A stretch of 64,000 bases of DNA from Selaginella tamariscina (GCA_003024785.1 PUQB01000145.1:192001-256000), one strand, 5' to 3'; shown: positions 24,780 to 41,196, counted from the first letter of the stretch. Made by a program: numbers and translations. The notes: generated from the letters alone by a model not told the origin.

Positions 24780-25560
24780 ATTTCAAAACAAGAAACTTCT
24801 GGGACTCACTGTTAATATATTTACATGATAAATTAAAATTTTAACGGTTTTATTTATGGTGTACATTGCATAAGTCAATATGCCTTTCAATAGTTTGCGT
24901 ATAAATTAGAATATGCCAATTAATTTCGTGTGTGTGTACGTGTGTTGATCAGATCCAATGGTATTGTTTGATTCATATATGTGTGTAATGTGTTTGTATA
25001 ATATATTATTACATTAGTATTACCACAAAACGATAGTATTGAATTGGGAATATGCTCACAGGATATTCTATCATATTAAACTATATATAATTCAGGTGTT
25101 GTTTAAGAAGAAATTAATTTTAATAATGTGTACTAATAACGTTTAGGACAGTAATTAATAATACAAATTATTCTAGGATTTCATATAACGATGTGAAGAG
25201 GCAATTCAAATTCACAAAACATTTCAAAAATAGCTCTAACAAATAATGTATATGTATTCTAAATCATTGAAATTTGTTTGGATTTAGTGAATAAGTATTT
25301 TACATAACAATGCTAGAAAGTTTAACTATTTCATAAATACAGTAAATGTGGATGGCCTGGTCTGCTTAAATAATATTAGAAAGTACAAAATAATTTTACA
25401 TGTAAAACACATTAATATATGATTCATGACGTCATTCTTGAGTAACCTATATAAATATTAATAAATTTTCTTAAATTTAATACCCTAAAATATTTTTGAA
25501 ATGCATTGCACAGTTGTAATAGAATATTCAATACCATTCGATGTGAACGCATCACATGTG
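24780..25560 (+). repeat. EndoU downstream block, copy B
   Basis: DNA 3' of the EndoU stop codon that is also found at 1-1050 and 28640-29480 in the same orientation (for example 'attagtattaccacaaaa', 'agtttaactatttcataaa'). This marks the 3' extent of the duplicated unit. Confidence 0.7.
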
Positions 25561-25809
25561 TGCGTGTATGTGCGCGTGCGTGCGAATTTATATGCACAAG
25601 TCATATTACATGTAATATCATATATCCCGTGAGGATTTAATTGACTTAAATATATTGCACGGATGTCAAAATTTGTGATTATGTGTTAACTGTTTTAAAT
25701 GTATACTATATAGATTAATGTTTCTATGCATACACATATGTGTGCATGTATATCACAACATATATTATTGTATATACTGAGTTTGTGTGTGTGTATACAC
25801 ACACACACA

Positions 25810-26470
25810 CGCTGTGTGTTACAGGACAAGCAACCATTAAAAGATGGAAATTGTGAAATATTATAAATAAATGTATATATGTATTTTAAATAAAATGAAT
25901 TTTGTCAATGTACATGTATAATAAAATATAAACAAGAGTATTAAAATTAAAAAATAACTTAAGCTTGGAGCATGTAAAACATTAATACTAAAACCAAGAT
26001 TTAATGAAAGAAACATAGATATTAAGAAACATAATGTATATCTTTGTTGTTAAAGAATTAAGAAAAAACTAAAATATTTCTCAAATACAATATGAAATGT
26101 ATTTTCTTTTACTTTTGTTTTTTGTTTTATATTGTTATCTATTGATTATACTATATTTATATCAAGTATTTATATTTAGTTGTACTTTGTCAATATAAAT
26201 ACTTATACAAATAAATATAATCAATAGAAAATAAATAAACTATAATTATAGTTAAACATCTAAACAAAGTATTTACATTGACAAAACTTTTGAGAAAGTA
26301 CAACTGTTGTAAGTACATTATTAGCATAATAATTAACTAATACACAAGTTATATGAATGTCAATATAATAAATTATTATTAATATTAAAAATGTATAAAA
26401 GAAATTAAGCTTCCCAGAGTAGACGAGCAACACATACGAAGGCAAAATAAAAAATTAATAATATTATTAT
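25810..26470 (-). pseudogene. GDH 3'-end copy (flank plus exon 10 scrap)
   Basis: Matches the 3' flank of the GDH gene (about 37010-37350) and the related copy at 35430-36060. Landmarks are 'tggaaattgtgaaata', 'gtatatatgtatttt' and 'gaattttgtcaatgtac'. Near 26405-26445 short remnants of the last GDH exon remain ('ttaagcttcccag', 'acgagcaaca', 'acatacgaaggc') with the rest gone. It sits exactly between EndoU duplication copies B and C, so the two families of duplication are interleaved. Confidence 0.7.
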
Positions 26471-26489
26471 GCTTTAATATCTAATGCAG

Positions 26490-28200
26490 TTTTGTTCATG
26501 TGCAAATAATACATGGTTATACATCAATCGGTTTAAACATTTTGAAATATAGCTTAATATGTACATGACATATTTAATAAATAGTACTATGAATTTAAAA
26601 TCACAGTTATTTTAAAAGTCTAATACAACTTTACATACTATATAAATACTATATAATTTGCTTTGTACTGCTTATGCAGCGTTTGTATCTACATTTAAAT
26701 AATTAATTAATTTGATCTTATATTTTGAATTAAAATATTAATCAAAAGTTATTCAGATCAGCAACATTATTAATTATTAATTAGAAAAATATATATTTTT
26801 CTAAACACTAAAATATATTGAATATACTGTTGAATATTCCAAATGACCCAAGTTATTGTAAAAAGAAATATATAACAAAATGTGACATATACATTATACG
26901 ATTATGTGTGTATGATATAAGAGTCATTAAATTTATCAACATATATGTATGTAATATGTATAATATATTCCTTATAATCACAACTATTTGCATATATACA
27001 TAATATCTACCCATACATATTGCATATATCGATACTATAGTTTCTTGGTGTAGTTGTATGCATAACACATATATTGTGTGTGTATATGTAAATGATGTAT
27101 ATAAAGTATATTTATATAGATCTCTAGGAGTATGACATAGCTATTCATATTATATTAAGACGTACATATATGAATAAGTATGATATATGCATAGATCCAA
27201 TCTAAAAATAACTTGAACTATATTATATTAAATCAATATATTAAAACATATATAGTAATTTCATAATTTATAAATTTTTAGAGATAATCTGTCTAAAATA
27301 ATAAGCTATAGTGTATATATATATATTATATATGAAAACCTTGTGGCTAATTTATGTACCAATATTTGTGAGCCTATAACATATATATAATAATTAATTA
27401 ATTAATAAAATACTACACACACTTGTGAACACACTGAAGAGCACACACTAGATTTCTGTCCTGTACAAGTTTTATTTTGAATAATTTAATTTAGATTATT
27501 TTAAACTAGTCTAATAAATATGCTCTATTTTTAAACTAGAAAATTGTATGATATACATATACTTTTAAATTTCATTAATTATTTTAGTAAAATAATAACC
27601 ATAGACGTAGAGACTTGTGGGACGAGCAACAACCTAAATAAATAAATAAATAAATTTTCAAAATTAGTAGATAGGCATGTACATGTATTTACGTGTATAT
27701 AGAAAGTATATATCATACACGCTATCCACATTGAATTTTAATTATATACATAAAATTAAATATGCTCGATTATATCTTAAATTATTACATAGAAAAGATC
27801 ATTAGCTAAATAAATTTCGAATAAAAAATAATTAGTAGTAAACATTTCTATTAAATTTTTTACGATCTTAATTACACACACACAACACACAACACACACA
27901 CACATACATATATATATATTGAATCTTATATCATAAAAATATATAAATATTTTTTATGTGTGTGAGAGAGATAGATATCTACAATCCCGTATATTTCAGA
28001 ACGGACTATCGTGGTAACACGTCTGCAGTTCAATATATTTTACCAATTTAGTTATAGTTATGTATATGTATACACAGACGTGTGCGTTGTGCGCATTTCA
28101 CGTTATTGGCAATACAACTTGTTAAACACATTTATGTAAATAAATATTTATAAAAGTATATGGATTAATATATTGTTTTTGCAATTTTTATTTTGGGTTT
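26490..28200 (+). repeat. EndoU upstream block, copy C
   Basis: Direct repeat of 20395-22110 with many small differences. It stops where the first EndoU exon would be and continues into sequence equivalent to introns 5-7, so about 2 kb of gene is absent from this copy. Confidence 0.8.
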
Positions 28201-28204
28201 TAAC

Positions 28205-28620
28205 TCTTTTATTTTTTTAAATTTTGTTTGAATTAAATTATTTAACTAATTAGTTGATAATATACTTAACCTTTTTATAGTTTTGATAATATAAACGAGT
28301 TTAAAAAAGTTTAATTAAATATTTATTAGTTCCGTATTAAAAAAATAGAATGTAATTTATTAACTATATTATATAAACTTTATATGATATAATAAATTAT
28401 TAGTAAATATTTTGTAGTTTTATATTGAGGAAGCTAAGGGCTCTTTGGTCTATCAAGGTTACATAATGCCCAGCGTGGATGAGGTGTGTTAATAAGTTAA
28501 TACTATAGAGTATATGCATCGAATATTCAGCTCTGATTCTTATTCACAACTTAAATTACATGGAACCGTATTTCCCATTGCTGAATAATACAATTAGTAT
28601 TTAATTATAATTTTCTTTTA
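28205..28620 (+). pseudogene. EndoU pseudogene fragment, exons 7-8, copy C
   Basis: Contains remnants around intron 5/exon 6 ('gataatataaacgagttta'), a nearly complete exon 7 (28418-28483; FYIEEAKGSLVYQGYIMP) with donor, and scraps of exon 8 near 28530-28590 ending in a copy of the PIAE-stop. Exons 1-5, most of 6 and most of 8 are missing. Clearly non-functional. Confidence 0.8.
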
Positions 28621-28639
28621 TTAATTATGCATTTTTTGT

Positions 28640-29480
28640 ATTGTTTTAGTAGTTTTTACGTTCATTTTAAATTTCAAAACAACATCTTACAAACAATTTG
28701 TGAAATTGTGCCGACAACTACATCGCAGGTTAATAATAAGTTTATAGCCTGTTAATAAAAATTCTAATGGTTTTATTAATGGTGTAGATATAATCAAGAA
28801 TATACCTTTACTATTGCAATACTGAGATAAACTAGAATATATTCGTATATGTAATAGTTGTTGTGTGTTGATTGACAGATCCAATGGATTATATTTAGTT
28901 TGATTCATATATGTATTGATATAAACATGTAGCTGTGTTTGTATAAACTTATTACATTAGTATTACCATAGTATTGAATTGAACTGGAAATGATATATAC
29001 TATATATTTTATGTCTTATACATTATACGTATGTATTAAACTATAAGTTTATATAATCCATGTGTTAAGTTCTGTTCTTTAAGAAAAATTCATTTTAATC
29101 ATGTGTACTAGGACAGCAATGTTAAGATCACAGAATAATCATAAACTATTCTATGAAGAGGCATATTCGTAAACTCACGTGTATATGTATGTCAAAGGCA
29201 TTTCAAGAATAGCTATAGCAAATGTTAATCTACAAAAATAATGTTATCACTCTAAATCATTGTTTAATGAATAAGTTATTTTGCATAACAATACTTGAAA
29301 GTTTAACTATTTCATAAACTTACCAGTCTAGTCTATTTGGAATAATACTAAAAAATACAAGCAATAATTTTACAGGTACACATTAATATATGATTTATGG
29401 CCTATTAGTGACTAATATTTATTAAATTTAATAACCGCGAATCAAATAATGATGTAACAGAATATTTGATAGCATATACT
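28640..29480 (+). repeat. EndoU downstream block, copy C
   Basis: Third copy of the block at 1-1050 and 24780-25560. It is closer to the copy at 1-1050 in several places (for example 'taatcaagaatatacctt'). It ends shortly before the LTR element. Confidence 0.7.
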
Positions 29481-29677
29481 ACTAGATGATTAGATTAATA
29501 TTATTTTAATTTAACATATGAGAGACAATTCCAAAATTCTTAATAATTAAAGAATATTTTAAAATATATGTTCTAATTCAGCCACGGTGTAACTATGACC
29601 TATTATAGGATAGTAATGTGTTAATCTTCATAATCTTTACTATTAAAATTTAAATTAATAATATTTTAAAAAATATT

Positions 29678-29860
29678 TGTAAGATACTGTATATATGCAT
29701 GTGTATATACACACATGCGTAGTGACACATGGGTGGTGATCTGCCCCGTGTCTCAGCGCCACATGTCGCATGTGTGCCATGTGGCAGAAAGTCTCTTGTA
29801 TATAAACAAGGTTTGTAGCTGAATAAGTATCACATTTGTACATATTTATTTATTCTTTCA
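29678..29860 (+). repeat. 5' LTR
   Basis: 183 bases, TG...CA. Contains a TATA-like TATATAAACAAG near 29801 and GAATAAGTA near 29821. Includes short palindromes (GTGTATATACACAC; CACATGTCGCATGTGTG). Confidence 0.8.
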
Positions 29861-32800
29861 TTAGTGAGAAGTTGGGTATTCCTTCTCGTCTGCTCTTCCT
29901 TTCTTGTTTTCATGACAACGAATGTGGAGACGGCTTTTAATGTTATTGTGATTGCTATTGATGCACAAACTAACTTATTGGAGCACTTTGTTGAGGGTTG
30001 GTCCTCTTCTTCCCTGCCTGAGCCCCTGCCGGGGGATCTGCTTCTAATACTTCTTCATCTTCTTCACAAGCCATAAATCTGAGGTGATCCAGGAAAATGA
30101 TGTATATCATTGGTTTAATCATTTCCAAGTTATTGTTGTTAACATGGTTGGGATGAGACTATACTCTTAAAGAATTCCCTACATGTTTGGAAGGCCCTGT
30201 GCTCAAATGGTATAATGGATTGGCTGCGGAAATTCAAGCCAATAATAATCGAATTGATGAAATGCCTCAAACGTACGTTTAGCAAAGTTGAGGACTCAAT
30301 AATGCTTTCCAACAACTGCATGCGATACGATAACATTTTGGTGAGTCTGTTATGCGGTTCAGTATTAGGTTCGGGGATTTAGCTTAGCGTGCATATCCTA
30401 ACATGCCTGAGCCCATTAAGCTTGGTATGTTATGGCCGATTATGCGACCCAAACTTGTTCGATTCATTCGGACTCTTCGTCCGACCACATTGGAAGAGGC
30501 TTTTGCACTAGCTCAACGATTTGAGTTGGTGCCTGGTGAGGGTCGTGGTCCCCTCGGGTTACATGCTCCTCCTTTTCAGCGTGCTAATCCAATGGAGGTT
30601 GACGCTGTTGCATATGTGCCTACGACAAGCCCTTCATGGTCGACCTTGGGGCTCACCCTGTGGACCACCTCCACGAAATCGTCCTGCACTTGCTCCAGTT
30701 CCTGCATGTGGTGGTCAAAATCCACGGATTCGTGACAGGAGGAATCGGAACAATGCAGGTTGACCCAATCAAGTTCATTGTTGAGCATGTTGGGCACCTG
30801 GACATACTTGACGAGCATGATTGTATCCTGATTAGCATCCATCACATCCATGCTGGCGACCATATGTTCTGGATGGTGTGCCTGTTGCGGCCATTTATGT
30901 CTGATGATGAGCTTTCAGATGATGAAACCTCTCTTGCATGTGGATTTTGTTGCGGAAAACCAGTAACCATACGAGCGATGGAGGAATCCCATGCGATGGA
31001 AACTTCACCTTTATGCTTTTTCCGCTATGCATATCAAGGATTGCAAGTTCCACCAGATCATTCAATTTTCACATTTTCTGCACGGGTGAATGATTTTTCA
31101 TCACAGTGCTTATGGATACAGGATCTAGTATGTCTTTCATAATTACTTCTCTGGTGCATCGGTGCTCATTACCCTTAAGACGTGCAGATAAGGTCTTGCA
31201 CATTTTATATGGTAATGGGCAGTCTTGTGTAGTATCACACTACACCACTTCGACTACACTAGTTATGGGTGACAACCGTAAGTTTTCCTCTGGGTCTCTT
31301 AAGGTTGTCCCTTCCCAAGTCTTTGACATTATTCTAGGATGTGATTGGTTAAAGCAATCAAAAGGTATGTGTGATTTTTCACTTTCTCCTCCCGTATTAC
31401 GTTTGGAGTCTGTGTCTTTGCAGTCTGTTCCTTTATGTCCAGAGAAGCTTGTTGTTGTTTGTATCACGCATACAACTCCTTTGATCCGGTCTTGGGGTGG
31501 TGTTCATCTCAACATGTTCAAATGTTGGATCCATCACCTGAGTATCAGCACACTGCATCGAACAACTTAAGCAGCATGATCACACTCAAGTTCGCGTTAA
31601 TGCAAACCGATGCTGCAAATCTTTCGATTCAACACCCGGTGGTTGAGTACTTGAGCCTGTTGAGCGGAATTATTCCACTACTGAAAAAGAATGCTTGCTG
31701 CTATTTGGGGTTTTGAACGACTTCATGCTACTTACATGAGAGTGAAACACTTTTGGAGTGTGATTATGTTGTTATCACTTGTTAAAACGTAAGAATTTAG
31801 TGGGTCGTGTAGCCAAATGGGCATTACGTCTCTAGGTATATAACTTTAAGGCGATGCACAAGCCTGGGTGAACAATGGTGGATGCGGATGCACTTTCTCA
31901 AGCACCCCTTTCCAATTCCACTTTGCCTGCTCATGCAGTAGCTGCGGCGTTCGGTTTGATACAAGCCCCTTAGGTATTCAATGCCAATTTACCATCCTTG
32001 GAACAGTGGCAGGATGCCCAAAAGCATGAATCGTGAACAAGGTAATTACGGGATGCATTTGCAAATCCTTCTTCCAAACCTAGGTTTCGACAATATTATG
32101 CTCAGTTTTGACTTTAGGATGGTTTATTATATTTGATTGAGACAAATTCAGAAGACAGATGGCATTTGGCTGTACTCTTTACATATGTTCCACACCTTCT
32201 TTGAGCATATCATGATTCGCCTATTGTTGGAGGTCATCTTGGTCACCAATGAGTATTAGAGAAGCTCCGCCAATCTTTTTATTGGCTCATGTGATCAGGT
32301 ATATTCAAAGTTATCCATTTGTCAAATTCGGAATTCCTGTACGACTCGAACCATGGGAGTGTTAAAATCCATCAATGTCTCTCGCCCTTTTGAGTTAATT
32401 GCAGTGGATTTAATGGGACCTTTTCCACATTCTTTTCAAGGTAACTAGTACATCATTGTTGTATCTATTATTTAACTTGTTGGGTGGAAGTTGGTGCTCT
32501 TTCGGATGCAACAACCATGTCAACAGCTTTGTTTCTGTTCAATAATGTGGTTTTACAACATTCTTGTTCCAGAGCAGATGTTATCAGATAATGGCCCGCT
32601 TTCATTGTAGAGGTATTCCGAGTGTTGTGTGAGAGGTTAGGGAAAACACTCATTTGCCTCTCCATATCATCCACAAACTGATGGTTTGGTGGAGCGATTG
32701 AATCGAACCTTCAAGGATGTGATCTCAAAGTATGTGAACTTCAATCACACTGACTGATTGGTATTTGCATGCTTAAATTTGCTTATGTAATAGGCATATA

Positions 32801-33096
32801 GTATTGTATCTCTCCATTCAAGACATTATATAGATATGATCCTAAATTGCCTAGTTATCATTGAATTTGCCACGAGATGCAAAGATGTGGGCTCAACATT
32901 TGGATGCTGTTTTGCCTCTTCTGCAGAGTCTGCTGAACATCTTGGTCGAGCTCAAATACGATAGCAATTCGGGAGACTTGCACAATGGGGCCCCCCCATT
33001 AGGATATGTATAATAAAAAAAAAGGTAAATTATATTTACCCTAATTTTTAGGGGTTTCTTGAGTACATTTGTTAGGGTTTCTTAAACTTTATTTAC

Positions 33097-34325
33097 TTAC
33101 ATCGGTGCTAAAACATTGTGAACATACAAATTAATGCATTCACAAAACTTTGTAAATGCATTTCCATTACCTACGAATTTTCTACGCCATATATATTCTT
33201 GAAAATAACTATTATACATACTTTTTGTAGTTCCATACCTCGGTAATGATTGTTTAACAGCTTCCCACGTAGATTTAATTGTATTTGTGTGCACTCCAGT
33301 ATTAGGATCAACAAAGTTTTCAGAATTCACTGTGTAATGCTCAAAATTTAACCATTCTGAATTATAACCCTTCACATCACTTAAAATCAGACTCTTAGGT
33401 TCTACATATTGATAAATGAGATCTGTAAGTGTCTCCTTACTTCTATTAGGTTCTAATATAATTATTTGAATCCCTTTCTATACCATCAAACACCCATTGA
33501 CCCTCTACATTTTTACTTTTGTTATATTTACGTTTACCAAACTTACTTTCATCTGTTTTTACTATTTTTCCTAGTCTTCCAATTTTAGTACTACTATTTA
33601 TAAACTAATATAACAAATATCTCTACAAAAATTATACCAATCAAATAATAGTATGTGGAGAAACTTCACATTTACCATAGCAATCTGTTGTTGCATTTTA
33701 ACTGACGAACAATATATAATCAATCATTTGTTCTCCATTTAAATTATTATGAGTAAACCAAATGCCAGGTCTAAAACCTTTAGTAGTATTACATACCTTA
33801 CATTTTCATTTTATTCCATCTTTCTTTGATGTCTCCTTTCACTTTCATTAAACTTTTACATCTTTCACAAACACGGTCATTTGAAAGTAAGTCAATTTCA
33901 ACACAAAATCAATTGCTTTTAATGGTGAACTATCATTTTAAGATATATACAATTTAAGAACAAAAATTAGACATTATGAGAAAAAATAAAAATGAAAGAA
34001 AGAAAGAAATAACACACAAATGAATGAAATGAAAAAACCCTATGTAAGACACTACTTAAAATACATGTACATCCTTAAATGGAAATGTGGAGATTCACGT
34101 TTTTTTTTTATTGTTTTGACTTATATTAAGAATAAAACATGTACACCTTTAAATAGAAATGTGTCGTTAAAAAAGCATTCATGTTGTTTATTTGACTTTT
34201 TGATTTGTTTGACTTATATGAAAGTATCATTTTTTTAGAATAACAAATTGCCCGAGCAAAATCATGTTTTTCTATTTTCGTTTCATTACCCATTTTCCCT
34301 CCCATGTCATAACACATTCTAAATC
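33097..34325 (-). mobile_element. Merlin-type (IS1016/ISXO2-like) DNA transposon, degenerate
   Basis: On the minus strand, from high to low coordinates, there is a Cys-containing N-terminal part (CNTTKGFRPGIWFTH, about 33730-33800), a helix-rich part with WYNFCRDIC-like residues (about 33610-33650), then the hallmark of the ISXO2/Merlin transposase DDE domain: KTDESKFGKRKYN and VEGQWVFDGIER (about 33460-33560). A C-terminal open stretch (33097-33375) follows, with GVHTNTIKSTWEAVKQSLPR and EYIWRRKF. These match the family order DES...HTN..E.W..K...R....Y..E..WR. The second catalytic region (LSDVKGYNSEW) is present. Several frame breaks separate the blocks, so it is inactive as read. Terminal inverted repeats could not be fixed. 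It lies inside the LTR element, so it arrived later. Confidence 0.75.
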
Positions 34326-34715
34326 CTCCCTAAAAAGTATTGGAATAGGAGGAGGGGGCATTATGCAAATTAGCCACAATCTTTTTACAATGCACGACAT
34401 CAAATTCCACCAGATTATGTTGACGGTAACTTAGTACTGGTACGTTTTCCCAAGCTGATTGCACCTGGGCTTGCAACTGGTTTATTACATAAGTGGCTTG
34501 GTCCCTATTGAGTACTCCGAAAGGTTGGTCCTCAGATATATCAAGTACAGTTAATGGGATCTCATGAGGTTGAGATAGTTCATGTAGTTCGAATGAAACG
34601 ATTTGTCGTTTGAGACTCGTTGAGTACATTCGGTCATACCTTAGATGAGCCAGCTCATATGGATCCAAGACCATCAGATCCATCACCATCTACACAACCG
34701 CAGAAGGGAGGATAA

Positions 34716-34982
34716 TGTAAATACTGTATATACGCATGTGTATATACACACATGCGTAGTGACACATGGGTGGTGATCTGACCCCATGTGTCAGCACCAC
34801 GTGTCGCATGTGTGTGCCACGTGGCATAAGGTCTCTTGTGTATAAGCAAGGTTTTGGAGCTGAATAAAATATCACATTCTGTGCATATTTATCTGTTCTT
34901 TCACTGAAGGTCTCGTGTATATAAGCAGGGTTTTGTAGCTGAATAAAGTATCACATTATGTGCATATTTATCTGTTCTTTCA
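34716..34982 (+). repeat. 3' LTR with internal tandem duplication
   Basis: 267 bases. The last ~75-79 bases occur twice in tandem (about 34828-34906 and 34907-34982), each carrying a TATA-like TATAAGCA and an AATAAA. The 5' LTR has this part once. Confidence 0.8.
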
Positions 34983-35211
34983 TATTGATATAATATAAAG
35001 TTAATTATTTAAATTAATCTCACTGGATTACATTAATCCCAAGGGTAAGAAAATCGTTGATGGCCTTCATAATTCTTATGAACGCGTCAAAAGGTGTGTG
35101 TGTGCTTCATGGTTGGGTATGTATAATATATCCTAATAGTAAATAGAATTTAACTAACTTAAATATATTACATGGAGTATGATATATAGAATTACAGATT
35201 TACATATATTA

Positions 35212-35261
<50 letters not shown>

Positions 35262-35429
35262 ATTGGACAAATATATATTGCCAAATGTCAAACTTTGTGA
35301 ATGTTAGTGTAGTGGACAAATTATTATGTGTTAACTATTTATTAAATATATTAATTTTATTATATATAATTCTATTATGTATATAGATATTATTGTTTCT
35401 ATTCATACATATTATTGTATATAATGAGT

Positions 35430-36260
35430 GTGTGTATGTGTGTGCAATCATTAAGTGATGGAAATTGTGAAATACTATAAAGAAATGTATATATGTATTT
35501 TAAGTAAAATTGAATTTTGTCAATGTACGTGTATGATAAGAATATAAACACGAGTATTAAAATTAATAAATAACTTAAGCTTGAAGCATGTAAAAAAACT
35601 AATATTAAAAACAAATTTAGTGAAAGAAACAAAGATATTAAGAAACATAAAGAAAAAACTAAACTATCTTTGTTGATAAAAAAATTAAGAACCAGAACTA
35701 AAAAATTCAAAACATTTCTCAAATACAATATGACAGTCTAGTATTCTGTTTTATATTGGTTTGTCAATATAATACTTGATACAAACAAACTGTAATCATA
35801 TTTATAAATAAACTATTATAATTATGTATATTACAAATAAATTAAACATCTAAACAAAGTTTTTATATTGACAAAACTATTGACAAAGGATAACTGTTGT
35901 AAGTATATTATTAGCATAATAATTAACTAATACACAATAAATTATTAGTATTAAAAATGTATAAAAGATTAAATTAAGCTTCCCAGCCAGCACGAGCAAC
36001 GGAACACCCTAGTCCTTGAATATTCTATAAAATTTAAAACTAATAATATTAATTATGCTTTATTATAAAATGCATAATAATTAGTAATTTAATTATTAAA
36101 ATATTAGCTCGTACCGGAACCCATTCACAGTGACACCACCAGAGTTTGCAAGGACGTCTGGTAACACCACAATGCCTCTTTTTCCAAATTTCTACCGAAA
36201 ACAGGAACATATGAGTGTGCGTGTGCGTGCGTGTGTGTTTGAGAGAGAAAGAGAGAGTGT
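35430..36260 (-). pseudogene. GDH 3'-end pseudogene (exons 9-10 and flank)
   Basis: Minus-strand partial copy of the GDH gene end. The exon 9 copy (about 36107-36195) still reads [15 protein letters not shown]-like in pieces. The exon 10 copy (about 35977-36030) is reduced to its two ends, joining the NIQG start to the ARA..GWEA end. The 3' flank (35430-35960) matches 37010-37310. It lies directly downstream of the true gene in the same orientation, so it is a tandem partial duplicate. Confidence 0.8.
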
Positions 36261-37328
36261 ATGATCTGTAGTATGACATATTACATAAGGTTTTTTAAAA
36301 TAATATAAAAACTTTTTGATTTATTAAATTTACTTGCTGCTTAAAGATCCATTTCATTTTATAAATTTAAGTTATACAATTAAAGAATGCATTTTCATGG
36401 AAGTGTTTGGTTTGGTGACTTAAACCTGATCCGTATATATACGGATGATGTGTATATGTTTTTTTATATGTTAACTTTAAATGATTCTTATGCGATTAAA
36501 CTTCAGATATTTAAATGTTAATCTCAATAAAGATAACAAATGTAAACACATAGTAAATTAAAAAATTGTTAATAAATACAATATATATATGCCTGGTATG
36601 ATAGATAATAAATCTATTAAATCATGTATTTTTAAGTTGCTTTATTTATACATTCTCTGTAAATACACCAAACTCTCTGTACATTATCAATTAAATGAGG
36701 TTAATAAATACTTTGTTTGAGATAACACACATATATAGCTGTGGTGTGTGTGTGTGTGTGTGCTACTAATAAGAAGTATGATTTAGTATGGAGTGTGTAT
36801 ACGTGCATTTTGATGAGTACTACTTTGTACCGTGGGATGAGCATGTTGAAGGTGGATAATAGAATTTTCTTAATTAAATGTAAAATGTATCAAAAAACCA
36901 TGGAGATCGAAAGAGAACGTGTGTGTTTTTGTATACGTATGTAAAATCTAGCTTTTATATATACTTCTACTAAAGATACACATGTTTTAACATATAATAT
37001 TCACAATACACAACCATTAAAAGGTGGAAATTGTGAAATATTATAAATAAATGTATATATGTATTTTAAAATAAAATTGAATTTTGTCAATGTACGTATT
37101 AATTTAAAAAATTAATAGCTATCTTTATTGATAAAAATTAAGAAATATTTCAAAAAAACGATATGACAGGTGTCCTCTTCATATTTGATATATTGATTAT
37201 AGTTTATTTATATTTAATTGTATGTATATATATTGACAAAACTTAACTGATATTATTAGCATTATAATTAACTGATACACAAGTTATATTAATGTCGATA
37301 TAATAATTAAAAGTGTATAAAGTTTAAA
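36261..37328. other. Intergenic, includes GDH 3' flank repeat
   Basis: AT-rich. From about 37010 it carries the 3' flank that is repeated at 35430 and 25810. GT microsatellite near 36744-36762. No gene seen. Confidence 0.5.
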
Positions 37329-40075
<2,747 letters not shown>

Positions 40076-40458
40076 CTAGGTATGAGATCTGAGGTTTGAC
40101 TCTTTATATATTTATATATATATTATTGTTATTTTTTATTTTTAATATATATTTATATATTATATAAAATATTACTAAATCTAATTATGGTCAAATGGTC
40201 AAAAAAACGCCCAACGTTTGCACAGAAACGTTTAAAACCTTGGCTTGTGTTATATATATATCTGATCATGACGGGGAAGATAACGGCTGCAGCCTGTATG
40301 CATTGTTATCTACTTAAACTAATTAAACTTTAATGAAAAAAGCTCGATGACGTGTTAGAATTCTTCTCTTTACACGTGTCCACTTTGTGTGTATACACAC
40401 ACGTATACGTACACCTGAATATATAAAAGGATTTGTTTTAATTGATTAAACATTTTGA

Positions 40459-40744
40459 TTAATTTCCTCGTGCTTCTCTGCGTGTGGCGTCGTGCAGTAT
40501 TTCGACATCGACCCCATCTACAGGCAGCTGAACGTATCTCACCACGGACCCCCTTATGAAGCAGTTCTTTACAGACATCTGCAAATAAAATTAGCTATGT
40601 ACCTGTGTGCGTGCGCGTGTGTATGTGTATGTGTATGTATTCCTACTTATATGTATTTGAGAGAGAGAGATCTGCATTTACAAAGAGAGTAGTATGGATA
40701 TACACACACGCATCATTCACCATAGATGATGGCACTAGATCTCT

Positions 40745-40776
<32 letters not shown>

Positions 40777-41102
40777 GAGAGAGAGAGAGAGACACACACA
40801 ACACCACACACACACACACACACAACATTGTTGTCCATATGGATTTAAATATATCTTACATGCTGTATGTATACAATAAAACACATTATATAATAATAAC
40901 CGTAACTATACTACATGCAACCAACCACAGATATATTCTGTGGTAAACACATATATAGATATTAACATGCATATATAAATCATAGACGCACACATTGAAT
41001 GATACTTAAATCTCGTCCACAACTTTAATGTTTGCTACATGATACATACATACTTTAATCGTTCAAATGGTGCAGGCTCACACACACACAGATATACATA
41101 TA

Positions 41103-41151
<49 letters not shown>

Positions 41152-41165
41152 ATATATGTCTGTGT

Positions 41166-41196
<31 letters not shown>

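Larger units (their letters stand above)
29678..34982 (+). mobile_element. Ty3/gypsy LTR retrotransposon, broken fossil
   Basis: Bounded by two similar LTRs that begin TGTAA and end TTCTTTCA (29678-29860 and 34716-34982), with the same TATT beside both ends as a possible target-site duplication. In the plus strand the interior shows, in Ty3/gypsy order, gag-like sequence (about 30400-30620), an aspartic protease with DTGSS (about 31106-31350), an RNase-H-like segment (about 31660-31720) and integrase core (about 32370-32750). A purine-rich tract (GAAGGGAGGATAA) precedes the 3' LTR. The element is broken, with many interruptions, and not all expected parts are recognisable. LTRs differ at very roughly 8-10% of aligned positions, mostly C/T and G/A, so it is an old insertion. 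A Merlin DNA transposon is inserted in its 3' part. Confidence 0.8.

Noticed and set aside
30576-31142. Long open frames on both strands within the LTR element
   Set aside because: They overlap in other frames the gag/protease part of a broken Ty3/gypsy copy and have no independent support.
34330-34689. 119-codon minus-strand open frame near the 3' LTR
   Set aside because: Lies within the LTR element next to its purine tract. No domain recognised; probably antisense to the end of the element's coding region.
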